Assembly: GCA_002362735.1 (NCBI GenBank)
Contig: DEUU01000443.1
Coordinates: forward strand, 1,251-15,990
From: Dehalococcoidia bacterium UBA3254
GTDB lineage: Bacteria > Chloroflexota > Dehalococcoidia > Dehalococcoidales > UBA3254
Direction of reading: 5' to 3'
DNA: 14,740 nt
Shown: positions 7,896 through 14,688 of the stretch, one piece after another
Position numbering within the stretch: the first letter of the stretch is position 1
Layout of the letters: each line of letters begins with the position of its first letter
Position numbers and translations under genes: made by a program
The notes under the pieces: model-generated
The model's database searches: none
The model's input: only the letters and a program-made list of their open reading frames with translations
Told to the model about the DNA's origin: nothing

Positions 7896-8026
7896 AGAGC
7901 GCAGGTATGACAAGTGATAAGTTACTTAAATGAAAAGACCCTGGGTTTCGAATTCTGGTTACTCTAACAGAACGATGATAACGAAAATATCCCTGAAGAA
8001 ACTATGAAAGAATATTCGGGGGAATT

Positions 8027-9409
8027 TTAATCGAAAATCTTACCAGGGTTGAGAATGTTATTAGGGTCGAAAGCACCTTTGATACGTTTCATCAGCTCCA
8101 ATTTCTCCCGGCTCGCGACAAGAGGAAAGTAAACTTTCTTATCCAAACCCAATCCATGCTCCCCGGAAATGGTACCTCCCAGGTTAATTCCTGACCGATA
8201 GATTTCATCCAGAAATTCTTCAAGTTTGTGGAGGTCAACGTTTTTGCCAACCGGATGTAAGTGAACATTACCATCACCGGCATGACCGTAAACGAAAATT
8301 GGAAGATCGAATTGTTTACTGATATCCTGAGCTTTTTCGACAAACTCTGCAATACGACTGCGAGGGACCACAACATCTGCCAGGTCCAGCATGCCGCGAT
8401 GCTGAATGGAAGGATAAAAGTTCTCACGGATTTCCAGAAGCTGCCTTTTAGCCCGTTCACTTCCCGGAACAAATACATCCAGGGCATGGTGTTTTAAAGC
8501 AATTTCCTGAATATGCTCTGAAATAAGACAAAACTCTTCCGGCCCACCAGCTTCGATCATCAACATCAAGTAGGCCGGGTGGGTCTTAAAAGGAACTTCT
8601 TTTCCGGTATAGTCTTTGACCATTTCCAGAATATCCTGCTGCATAAATTCGATACTGACAGGAATTATTTTTTCTTTAAGAATTATGGGAACGAACCGGA
8701 TGGCATCAACCAGATCATTAAATGGAATGAGCAAAATTTCACGACTTCCAGGAGGGGTGATGAGTTTTAGAATAACCTGCGTAATGACAGCCAGAGTCCC
8801 TTCCGACCCAATCAATAATTGAGTCAAATCGTATCCGGTCGCAGACTTGATATATTTACCTCCAGTCCGGATAATTTCTCCCGCAGGAAGGACGACTTCC
8901 AGACCCATGACAAAGTTCCGGGTCACACCGTATTTTACGGCTCTCATTCCTCCGGCGTTGGTCGCTACGTTCCCGCCAATCGTTGCACCCGTCTCTCCGG
9001 GATACACAGGATAATAGAGTCCATATTGTTCTACATTAGAGCAGAGGTTAGCTAAAGTAATTCCTGATTCAGCAGTAACACAAAAATTGGCGGTATCAAC
9101 CTCCAGGATATGATTCAACTTTTCCAGGGAAAGAGAAATACCGCCATGAACCGGTACACATCCACCGGAAAGACCAGTTCCGGCACCTCGAGGCGTAACC
9201 GGTATACGATGCCGATTAGCTAATTTCATGACTGAGGAGACAGCTTGAACAGAATCTGGTTTAACCACAACTTCCGGAAGAAAATCTCTGGGATGTGGTG
9301 CTTCATCTCGCGAATAATTTTCTTTTCCTTCACCGGTAATTATATTTTTACCGCCGACTATTTTCTCAAGCCGGGTAACGATTTCAGGAGTAATTTTGTT
9401 GAATTTCAT
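8027..9409 (-). CDS. FAD-binding oxidase/dehydrogenase, GlcD-like (2-hydroxyacid oxidation)
   Basis: This looks like a flavoprotein of the vanillyl-alcohol oxidase fold related to glycolate oxidase subunit GlcD and D-lactate dehydrogenases, which oxidise 2-hydroxyacids to 2-oxoacids. The FAD (PCMH-type) domain spans about 42-220, with PRGAGTGLSGG (73-83), GGNVATNAGG (145-154) and GSEGTL (201-206). The C-terminal substrate domain has YGHAGDGNVHLH (374-385) and SGEHGLGLDK (415-424). Its 460 residues are usual for the family. No iron-sulfur partner (GlcF-like) or GlcE is adjacent, so the electron acceptor is unknown and the exact substrate cannot be read from sequence. The start is four bases after the Mut7-C stop with no clear Shine-Dalgarno site, suggesting translational coupling. 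It is the last gene of the corA-led operon. Confidence 0.88.
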   Translation of the reverse strand: MKFNKITPEIVTRLEKIVGGKNIITGEGKENYSRDEAPHPRDFLPEVVVKPDSVQAVSSVMKLANRHRIPVTPRGAGTGLSGGCVPVHGGISLSLEKLNHILEVDTANFCVTAESGITLANLCSNVEQYGLYYPVYPGETGATIGGNVATNAGGMRAVKYGVTRNFVMGLEVVLPAGEIIRTGGKYIKSATGYDLTQLLIGSEGTLAVITQVILKLITPPGSREILLIPFNDLVDAIRFVPIILKEKIIPVSIEFMQQDILEMVKDYTGKEVPFKTHPAYLMLMIEAGGPEEFCLISEHIQEIALKHHALDVFVPGSERAKRQLLEIRENFYPSIQHRGMLDLADVVVPRSRIAEFVEKAQDISKQFDLPIFVYGHAGDGNVHLHPVGKNVDLHKLEEFLDEIYRSGINLGGTISGEHGLGLDKKVYFPLVASREKLELMKRIKGAFDPNNILNPGKIFD

Positions 9410-9413
9410 GAGC

Positions 9414-9905
9414 TTATTTATTCTGACCTTTGCCTATTTTTTCCATTTTCTTAATCATAGCTTGCCAGTGTGTCCCTTTCCAGTAGATCCTGCGGCATTC
9501 AGAACATTCCATAAAATCCCGCTGGTTTTGAAAGACATAAGGCGGCACTTTGCCGGTTATCTCCTCCTTAGTCCTGACCGATAAAGGTCTATTGCATTCC
9601 AGGCAAAGTATGAAAGACTTGATTATACCAGCCAAATTAAGCTCGTTAATTACCTGTTGAATTTGATCATCGATATTATCAGATTTAATCAAAACAACTT
9701 TCACCTTACCACTGGTTACAAGCCGCCTTTTGGGAATATGAGTATCACGGGTTAAAATAACGCGATTGTCCTCCAAAGCCCTTTGAACCATCTGTGTGTC
9801 AGATTCACCGATAAAAAAGATGGTATCAAATCCAAGTAATCTCAAAAATTTGGTTAACTTACCGACGTTCTGGTCGGTAATAAATCTGGGACGATCAGTA
9901 GTCAT
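9414..9905 (-). CDS. Mut7-C RNase-domain protein (PIN-like with zinc ribbon)
   Basis: This 163-residue protein fits the Mut7-C family, named for the C-terminal domain of the animal exonuclease Mut-7. The N-terminal PIN-like part carries acidic candidates at Asp11 (ITDQNVGKLTKFLRLLGFD), Asp36 and Asp54 in LTRD. The C-terminal zinc ribbon uses CLEC (101-104) and CSEC (134-137), followed by RRIYWKGTHWQAM (138-150). Family members are predicted RNases; no substrate is evident here. The ATG lies three bases after the MBL-hydrolase stop (TAA-AAA-ATG) and has no visible ribosome site, so it probably depends on translation of the gene before it. Family assignment is good, while the biological role is unknown. 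Confidence 0.85.
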   Translation of the reverse strand: MTTDRPRFITDQNVGKLTKFLRLLGFDTIFFIGESDTQMVQRALEDNRVILTRDTHIPKRRLVTSGKVKVVLIKSDNIDDQIQQVINELNLAGIIKSFILCLECNRPLSVRTKEEITGKVPPYVFQNQRDFMECSECRRIYWKGTHWQAMIKKMEKIGKGQNK

Positions 9906-9908
9906 TTT

Positions 9909-10679
9909 TTATATTTCGACCGTCTGGCCTTCGTGAGCAAAGTTGATGTTTGTGCCCAGGGACTTTTCCACTTCAGAGATTTCAGCCTTTATTTCAGCTT
10001 CTCCGGCCGAGTTAATATGGACGGCAAAGATTTGCGGTAAATAACCTTTAATATCTTGAAAACTCGCAATCTCTTTCTGTAATAAATCGGGGGTTAAGTG
10101 GCCGGAATGTTCCATGGCTTGCTTCCAGCGGTTAGAACCCGTAAGCTCGATAAAAATAACCTGGGGAGAAATCTTGTCCCAAACTTCACTGAGACTGGCA
10201 CCTGTATCTCCGCTGTAGAAGATAACTTTTCCATCTTTTGAGGTAACTTCGTATCCCGTGGCAGGAACGGCGTGAGTTGCAGGTACGGGAAGCAATTTAT
10301 AACCTTCAACCTTAAAAGATTGGTATGGCTCCACAAGATGTACCTTTAGCGTGGGGTTTTCAGTCGGCCGCTGATGAAATTCAGGGTAGACCTCACCATT
10401 TAACAGGTATCTTTGGACGCTCCGCCAGGCTGCAGCGTGAGTGTAGAGACTGAGACATTTCTGTCTTAAATAAAAATTCATGGATAAAGCGGGAATATCC
10501 CGGATATGATCATAATGACCGTGAGTTAGAATTATAGATTTGATTTTTAGCTGATTTCTAAAAGATAAACTAGAGGTGATTCCTCCAGCATCCAGGGCCA
10601 GGATATCGTCTATCAAGAGACATGTGTGTTTGGTAGAACGAGATTCGGTATTATGCGCTCCCAGAACTTTAATTTTCAT
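9909..10679 (-). CDS. MBL-fold metallo-hydrolase (possible cyclic-nucleotide phosphodiesterase or RNase Z-like)
   Basis: This is a metallo-beta-lactamase-fold hydrolase of 256 residues. The metal-binding motif HGHYDH is at 53-58. Further ligands are likely in THAVPA (His136), YSGDTG (155-160) and AVHI (His221), and HSGH (191-194) recalls a conserved element of the RNase Z/phosphodiesterase branch. The substrate could be a cyclic nucleotide, an RNA end or another phosphoester, and the sequence alone does not decide. I chose the ATG at 10679. A TTG four codons upstream (10691) is in frame and overlaps corA. The AGGAGG formed by the last corA codons is 2 bases from the TTG and 14 from the ATG, ideal for neither, so the start is uncertain by four codons. 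No signal peptide is seen, so it is probably cytosolic. Confidence 0.85.
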   Translation of the reverse strand: MKIKVLGAHNTESRSTKHTCLLIDDILALDAGGITSSLSFRNQLKIKSIILTHGHYDHIRDIPALSMNFYLRQKCLSLYTHAAAWRSVQRYLLNGEVYPEFHQRPTENPTLKVHLVEPYQSFKVEGYKLLPVPATHAVPATGYEVTSKDGKVIFYSGDTGASLSEVWDKISPQVIFIELTGSNRWKQAMEHSGHLTPDLLQKEIASFQDIKGYLPQIFAVHINSAGEAEIKAEISEVEKSLGTNINFAHEGQTVEI

Positions 10680-10681
10680 AC

Positions 10682-11629
10682 CTAGATCCAATGCCTCCTG
10701 TGAAAGAAGTATAGCATAGTCCCGGAGATGATGAACATGATTCCCAATAGAACTCCAAAAGGCACCAAACTACCTTCACTGAATCCACCCGGAAGTTTAA
10801 CATTCATTCCATAAAGGCTGGATACCACGATGAACGGTATGAAAACGCTGGATAAGATAGTCAGAGTCTGGACGATACGATTGATACGATTTGTGACCAG
10901 AACAAAGTCACTATCTTTGAAAACTTCAATTACCTCCTTGGATTCTTCAAGATTTTCCCAAATTCGGTTGACCTCATCCATAAGGTTGTCGAAATAGACG
11001 TCCAGATCTTTACTGGTAAAGGCTTTTATTTTCTGCTTCAAATCACTAAAAACCGATCTGGAGGGATAGATTATTCGCCTCAACGTGATGATGTCTCGTC
11101 GCAAAACGGCGATTGCCTGAGTATCGTTGGATTCTTCATCAAAAACCCGATCTTCAATGAGCTCCATTTGAGCCAGGAGTCTATCTAATATCGGAAAACA
11201 GTTTTCTATTAAGTGGTCGATAAGATGGTAAATGAAATATCCCGACCCGTAAGAAAAATAAGCTTTTTTGACATCATCTTCGGTCTGGCAACTAACAAAG
11301 ATATCAGTGATCAATTTAAACTCGTCGTGAAGAGTAATGACATAATTAACGCCTATGAAGGCTGCCAGCCATGTCGACTTAAGTACTTGCTCTACTGGTT
11401 CAATGACCGGAAAATGAAGGATTAGCAGCAAATAAGATCCGTAATCATCCACTTTAGACAACTGGCTGCGGCTGAGGCTGTCTTCCAAAGCCAGGGGATG
11501 GAAGTGATACTTATTAGCTAGATATTCCATTTCAATGGATGTGGGGAAGGAAATATCCACCCAATTGACATTATTCCAGGCGAAAGAACGGGTTTGAGGC
11601 GAATTAATTTGTTTTACAATCGCTTTCAT
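10682..11629 (-). CDS. corA: CorA-type magnesium/divalent cation transporter
   Basis: This is a 2-TM-GxN channel that passes Mg2+ (or Co2+/Ni2+) into the cell as a pentamer. Of 315 residues, about 1-250 form the cytosolic funnel with the long helix preceding TM1. TM1 spans roughly 253-272, the signature YGMN is at 273-276, TM2 spans about 288-308, and the tail HRRHWI is basic. GMN is the selectivity-filter tripeptide. The ATG is preceded by a strong GGGGGAGGT ribosome site. It is the first gene of a tight operon with the MBL hydrolase, the Mut7-C protein and the GlcD-like oxidase. Its last codons encode an AGGAGG that may help translate the next gene. No Mg2+ leader (M-box) is recognisable in the 141-bp upstream region. 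Confidence 0.93.
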   Translation of the reverse strand: MKAIVKQINSPQTRSFAWNNVNWVDISFPTSIEMEYLANKYHFHPLALEDSLSRSQLSKVDDYGSYLLLILHFPVIEPVEQVLKSTWLAAFIGVNYVITLHDEFKLITDIFVSCQTEDDVKKAYFSYGSGYFIYHLIDHLIENCFPILDRLLAQMELIEDRVFDEESNDTQAIAVLRRDIITLRRIIYPSRSVFSDLKQKIKAFTSKDLDVYFDNLMDEVNRIWENLEESKEVIEVFKDSDFVLVTNRINRIVQTLTILSSVFIPFIVVSSLYGMNVKLPGGFSEGSLVPFGVLLGIMFIISGTMLYFFHRRHWI

Positions 11630-11712
11630 AATGCGTTACCTCCCCCAATTATCATAAGGCTCTATAATTTATTCTATTGTAATGAATAAGAGATTTCCGG
11701 GGCATATAAAAC

Positions 11713-11745
11713 AAAAAGGGGACAGGCTGTATTCAACCTGCCCCC
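11713..11745 (-). terminator. Rho-independent terminator after the thiolase gene
   Basis: On the minus strand GGGGGCAGG pairs with CCTGTCCCC (8 of 9 bases) around a 10-base loop and is followed directly by TTTTTGTTTT. It lies about 25 bases beyond the thiolase stop and ends the marR-ech-thiolase unit before corA. Read on the plus strand, the tail is TTATTTTAT, so it may work weakly both ways. Confidence 0.85.
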
Positions 11746-11770
11746 TTATTTTATGTGCGGGAAAATTAAA

Positions 11771-13066
11771 CTATTTTCTTTCCAGAACCAGAGCCATACC
11801 CTGACCGCCGCCGATACAAAGGGCAGCCAGACCATATTTGCTCTGACGACGCTGCATTTCATACATAAGAGTAACCACAATTCGGGCGCCTGTGCAGCCG
11901 ATTGGATGGCCAAGTGAGATACCGCCACCATTAACGTTACAGATATTCGTATCCACTCCCATCTCTCTAATACAGCCAATAGCCTGGGAAGCGAAAGCTT
12001 CATTCAATTCAAAAAGGTTAATATCTTTGATACCTAAACCACCCACCTGAAGAGCCTTATAAGTTGCCGGGCAAGCTCCCATGCCCATGTAGGCTGGATC
12101 AATGCCGCCGGGACTATAGGACTTAATGTAGGCGATGGGTTTAAGACCATACTTTTTAGCCGCCTCTTCTGACATAACCAATACAGCAGCGGCAGCATCA
12201 TTCAGGGATGAAGCGTTAGCAGCTGTAACAGTGCCATCCTTCTTGAAAGCTGTAGGCAGTTTACCTAAGGTCTCAACGCTGCTATCTCGAGGATGTTCAT
12301 CAATATCAAACAGCTTTACTTCTTTCTTAATTCTCAGTTCTACCGGAACTATCTCTTCTTTAAAAACACCTTTTTTGGTAGCTGCAATAGCTCTGGCGTT
12401 ACTTTCTGCTGAGAAAGTATCCTGCTCCAAGCGACTGATATTATATTTGGCGGCAATATTTTCAGCAGTCATTCCCATGTGATACCCATTAAATAATTCA
12501 TAGAGACCATCATAGACCATACCATCTACGATCTCAGCGCTTCCATTGGTTAAGCTTCCCATCCGATACCCGTATCTGGCTTTGGGCAGGTAGAAGGGAG
12601 CCTGACTCATATTTTCCATACCACCGGCTACGATGACATCCGCATCACCGGCTTTAATGGCCTGTGCAGCAAGAGCGATGGCTTTTAAGGAAGAGCCGCA
12701 AACCTTGTTCACGGTGAAGGCATTTACTTCTTTCGGAATTCCAGCATATATCTGAGCCTGACGACCCGGATTTTGACCCTGACCAGCCTGTAGAACATTA
12801 CCGATGATTACTTCATCAACAAAGATTTCTTGCAACGACTTATCATAGTCATAGTATTTCTTTTCCAGATCAATTTCTCCAACGCCCTGGAAAGCTTTAG
12901 GAAGGCAGCATTCCAATTGGGAGCTTCGGCCTGGTCTTACGCCAACCTTCTTTAAAGCTGCTTTGATAGTGGTAGCCTGTAGTTGAACGGCCGGGACATC
13001 TTGCAACGCTCCGCCAAAGTTACCGATGGCAGTTCTTGCACCGCTGACAATGACGACTTCTCTCAT
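11771..13066 (-). CDS. Acetyl-CoA acetyltransferase / beta-ketoacyl-CoA thiolase with N-terminal insertion
   Basis: This thiolase either condenses two acetyl-CoA to acetoacetyl-CoA or cleaves 3-ketoacyl-CoA. The catalytic residues are all present: Cys123 in VNKVCGSS, NEAFA at 355-359, His387 in GGGISLGHPIG, and Cys417 in CIGGGQG. At 431 residues it is nearly 40 longer than the usual 393 or so. Most of the excess is a segment at about 47-82 (from RSSQLECCLPKAFQG to DKSLQEIF), between the first helix and VDEVIIGNVLQAG. Cys123 corresponds to Cys89 of the Zoogloea enzyme, consistent with this offset. A strong AGGAGG lies eight bases before the ATG. It follows the enoyl-CoA hydratase by 150 bases and has a possible promoter of its own. 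Direction of the reaction cannot be told from sequence. Confidence 0.93.
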   Translation of the reverse strand: MREVVIVSGARTAIGNFGGALQDVPAVQLQATTIKAALKKVGVRPGRSSQLECCLPKAFQGVGEIDLEKKYYDYDKSLQEIFVDEVIIGNVLQAGQGQNPGRQAQIYAGIPKEVNAFTVNKVCGSSLKAIALAAQAIKAGDADVIVAGGMENMSQAPFYLPKARYGYRMGSLTNGSAEIVDGMVYDGLYELFNGYHMGMTAENIAAKYNISRLEQDTFSAESNARAIAATKKGVFKEEIVPVELRIKKEVKLFDIDEHPRDSSVETLGKLPTAFKKDGTVTAANASSLNDAAAAVLVMSEEAAKKYGLKPIAYIKSYSPGGIDPAYMGMGACPATYKALQVGGLGIKDINLFELNEAFASQAIGCIREMGVDTNICNVNGGGISLGHPIGCTGARIVVTLMYEMQRRQSKYGLAALCIGGGQGMALVLERK

Positions 13067-13114
13067 GAAATATCCTCCTCAATAAAATTGAATAATCTTA
13101 CAATGAATGTTTTT

Positions 13115-13144
13115 ATTGTAGCTCTTTTCAGGATTTTACGCCAA
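13115..13144 (-). promoter_or_regulatory. Candidate internal promoter for the thiolase gene
   Basis: On the minus strand TTGGCG (complement of 13139-13144) and TACAAT (complement of 13115-13120, five of six to consensus) are separated by 18 bases. It lies in the 150-bp gap after the hydratase gene. Upstream of it the hexamer GTATAT occurs twice, at 13148-13153 and 13160-13165, 12 bases apart, as possible activator half-sites. Confidence 0.4.
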
Positions 13145-13216
13145 ATCGTATATGCTACTGTATATCTAATGATGACCAGTTTTGAGGGAAAAGGAAGACT
13201 ATTATCAATCTATCGT

Positions 13217-13984
13217 CTATCTGGCCTGGAAGAAGGGTTTACGATTTTCTTTAAAAGCCTTAATTCCTTCATAAAAATCTTCAGTCCCCTTAAGGTATGT
13301 CTCCAGAGCATCTTCGAGCTCTAAACCTTCATTTAGAGTTAGAGATACTCCCTTGACCATTGCTTCTTTAGCCGCTCGTACGGCCAGCGGAGCGGCATTA
13401 CAAAGGACTTCTGCCCATTCTTTGGACGCATACGAAAGATTATTTTTGGGGACCACCCGGTTTACCAATCCCATCCGGTAAGCTTCATGGGCACTGATAG
13501 TTTTTCCAGTTAACAACAATTCAGCAGCCTGACACCAGTTAATCTGACGGGTAAGTCTTTGGGTTCCTCCCCAGGCGGGAATAAGACCCAGAGAGACCTC
13601 GGGTGAACCAAAAGCAGCGTTTTCGGCAGCAATGCGTATATCACAGGAAAGAATAATTTCAAGACCTCCTCCGAGAGCCAACCCGTTAACAGCAGCTACC
13701 AATGGCTTGGTAATTTCCAGCCCTCTCATCAATGTCGCGGGTAAAGGTTGTGAACGGTCTTGATATTGGTTCATTGAGAGAGTGCTGCGGATATCAATAC
13801 CCGTGCAAAAAGCTCTATCGCCAGCTCCGGTAATAATACCCGCCCAGAGATTAGCGTCTTCCTGAAAATCTATGAGAGCATCGTGGAATTCTTTCAAGGC
13901 AGGGATATCCAGAGCATTCATAACGTGAGGACGATTAAGAACAAAGATTGCCAGTTTTCCCTCTTTAGAATAGTCAACACCCAT
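13217..13984 (-). CDS. Enoyl-CoA hydratase/isomerase family protein (crotonase fold)
   Basis: This crotonase-fold enzyme probably adds water to trans-2-enoyl-CoA to give 3-hydroxyacyl-CoA. From the chosen ATG it has 255 residues, the normal size. The first oxyanion-hole segment is AFCTGIDI (58-65) and the second is ALGGGLE (103-109). Both catalytic glutamates of true hydratases seem present: Glu109 in GGGLEIILSCD and Glu129 in FGSPEVSLGLIPAWGG. A GTG at 14029 would add 15 residues, but the ATG has GGGGAGG six to seven bases upstream and the protein aligns from there (MGVDYSKEGK). It sits 68 bases after marR and before a thiolase, consistent with fatty-acid or short-chain acyl-CoA metabolism. 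Other crotonase reactions cannot be excluded. Confidence 0.9.
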   Translation of the reverse strand: MGVDYSKEGKLAIFVLNRPHVMNALDIPALKEFHDALIDFQEDANLWAGIITGAGDRAFCTGIDIRSTLSMNQYQDRSQPLPATLMRGLEITKPLVAAVNGLALGGGLEIILSCDIRIAAENAAFGSPEVSLGLIPAWGGTQRLTRQINWCQAAELLLTGKTISAHEAYRMGLVNRVVPKNNLSYASKEWAEVLCNAAPLAVRAAKEAMVKGVSLTLNEGLELEDALETYLKGTEDFYEGIKAFKENRKPFFQAR

Positions 13985-14052
13985 AATTGCCTCCCCTCCA
14001 GCTATTACACGTAGAAAGATATAAAGCACAGATACTGACGACGGGTTAGAAC

Positions 14053-14499
14053 CTAGACCTCATTCTTTTGAGCATTTGCCGCTTTAATCAAGGCAGAAAG
14101 ACCCTGAGAAAGAGACTGAAGTTCTTCCTGTTTCATACGAGATAAGGCTTGTTTAAAGAAACTTACCCGGCTTTCTCTAAGATTAATTAAAAGTTTTTGT
14201 CCTTTTTCAGTGACCTGAAGCGTCATGATACGGCGGTCCTCAGGATTCTCGGTACGGCTTACCAGACCCTGCTCTACCAGACGGTCGATTATGCCGGTGA
14301 TGTTGGGCGGGGTTACTCCCAGCGCCTCGGCGATCTTCTTAAAATTCGTCTTCCCTTCGGCAGCGATGAACAGCAGGCTCTTTAACTGGGCAATGGACAA
14401 ATTTAACTCAATCCAGTGTTGGGGTGAAAAACGCCTAAAGGTATTGTCTGCTTGCTGCTGAAGATCCAGAATTTTCTCGATCACGGCCGTATTTTCCAT
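14053..14499 (-). CDS. MarR-family transcriptional regulator
   Basis: This is a 148-residue winged-helix regulator expected to bind palindromic DNA as a dimer and to release it on binding a small ligand. The helix-turn-helix covers about 52-75, with the recognition helix in TPPNITGIIDRL (63-74). The wing is PEDRRIMTLQVTEKG (86-100), and helices at both ends would form the dimer interface. The ATG has GAGGGA about 8-10 bases upstream. It is the first gene of a unit with an enoyl-CoA hydratase and a thiolase, so it may respond to an acyl-CoA or fatty acid, as some MarR proteins do; this is inference. Its promoter carries two palindromes that could be its own operators. Confidence 0.93.
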   Translation of the reverse strand: MENTAVIEKILDLQQQADNTFRRFSPQHWIELNLSIAQLKSLLFIAAEGKTNFKKIAEALGVTPPNITGIIDRLVEQGLVSRTENPEDRRIMTLQVTEKGQKLLINLRESRVSFFKQALSRMKQEELQSLSQGLSALIKAANAQKNEV

Positions 14500-14554
14500 G
14501 GTGGCAGTCCCTCGCTATTTTTATTTTGATCATCTCACTCATCTTAGCCCGGGA

Positions 14555-14565
14555 TTGTTCAACAA
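14555..14565. promoter_or_regulatory. Perfect 11-bp palindrome in the marR leader, candidate operator
   Basis: TTGTTCAACAA is a perfect inverted repeat about one base. It lies roughly 20-30 bases downstream of the predicted marR transcription start. TTG-N5-CAA spacing resembles cores of known MarR-family operators, so it may be a regulator-binding site. The assignment rests on position and symmetry only. Confidence 0.4.
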
Positions 14566-14580
14566 AAACCAATACTTCAG

Positions 14581-14597
14581 GTAATTTAATAGATTAC
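14581..14597. promoter_or_regulatory. Palindrome overlapping the marR -10, candidate MarR operator
   Basis: GTAAT and ATTAC flank seven bases (GTAATTTAATAGATTAC). The site fully covers the predicted marR -10 hexamer. A regulator bound here would block the promoter, the usual arrangement for autorepression in this family. Confidence 0.45.
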
Positions 14598-14619
14598 ATG
14601 GACTGGGTCTGTTTGTCAA
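14591..14619 (-). promoter_or_regulatory. marR promoter
   Basis: On the minus strand a perfect -35 TTGACA (complement of 14614-14619) is followed after 17 bases by TAATCT (complement of 14591-14596). The -10 is weak, but the -35 and spacing are ideal. It is the only strong promoter seen for the marR-hydratase-thiolase unit. Confidence 0.6.
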
Positions 14620-14626
14620 AGGTGAT

Positions 14627-14656
14627 TTGTTTGCACACATGTTCTAATGTTAAAAT
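14627..14656 (+). promoter_or_regulatory. uvrA promoter
   Basis: TTGTTT (14627-14632) and TAAAAT (14651-14656) are separated by 18 bases, 33 bases before the uvrA start codon. The -35 is only 8 bases from the -35 of the divergent marR promoter. Confidence 0.55.
14632..14645. promoter_or_regulatory. Candidate LexA (SOS) box in the uvrA promoter
   Basis: TGCACACATGTTCT matches 10 of the 13 informative positions of the Gram-positive LexA consensus CGAACRNRYGTTYC. The right half-site GTTC is intact and the left half has C for A. It lies in the spacer between the uvrA -35 and -10, where a repressor would act. From memory, the LexA of Dehalococcoides has been reported to bind this Gram-positive type of site. 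Confidence 0.5.
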
Positions 14657-14688
14657 GATATTGGATTTCTAAGAAAGGGCTTAAGAGG

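Noticed and set aside
7510..8026. CRISPR array or insertion sequence in the large gap
   Set aside because: There are no evenly spaced direct repeats with unique spacers and no transposase remnant, only palindromic elements and a short duplication.
11630..11712. Mg2+ riboswitch (M-box) or clear promoter upstream of corA
   Set aside because: The leader is too short and lacks recognisable M-box helices. -10-like hexamers occur, but none has a good -35 at proper spacing.
12983..13324. Plus-strand frame of 113 codons across the thiolase-hydratase gap
   Set aside because: It overlaps the ends of two well-supported genes on the other strand and has no domain or good ribosome site.
13984..14029. 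Upstream GTG start adding 15 residues to the enoyl-CoA hydratase
   Set aside because: The internal ATG at 13984 has a strong ribosome site and matches the family N-terminus. The extra residues do not resemble the family.
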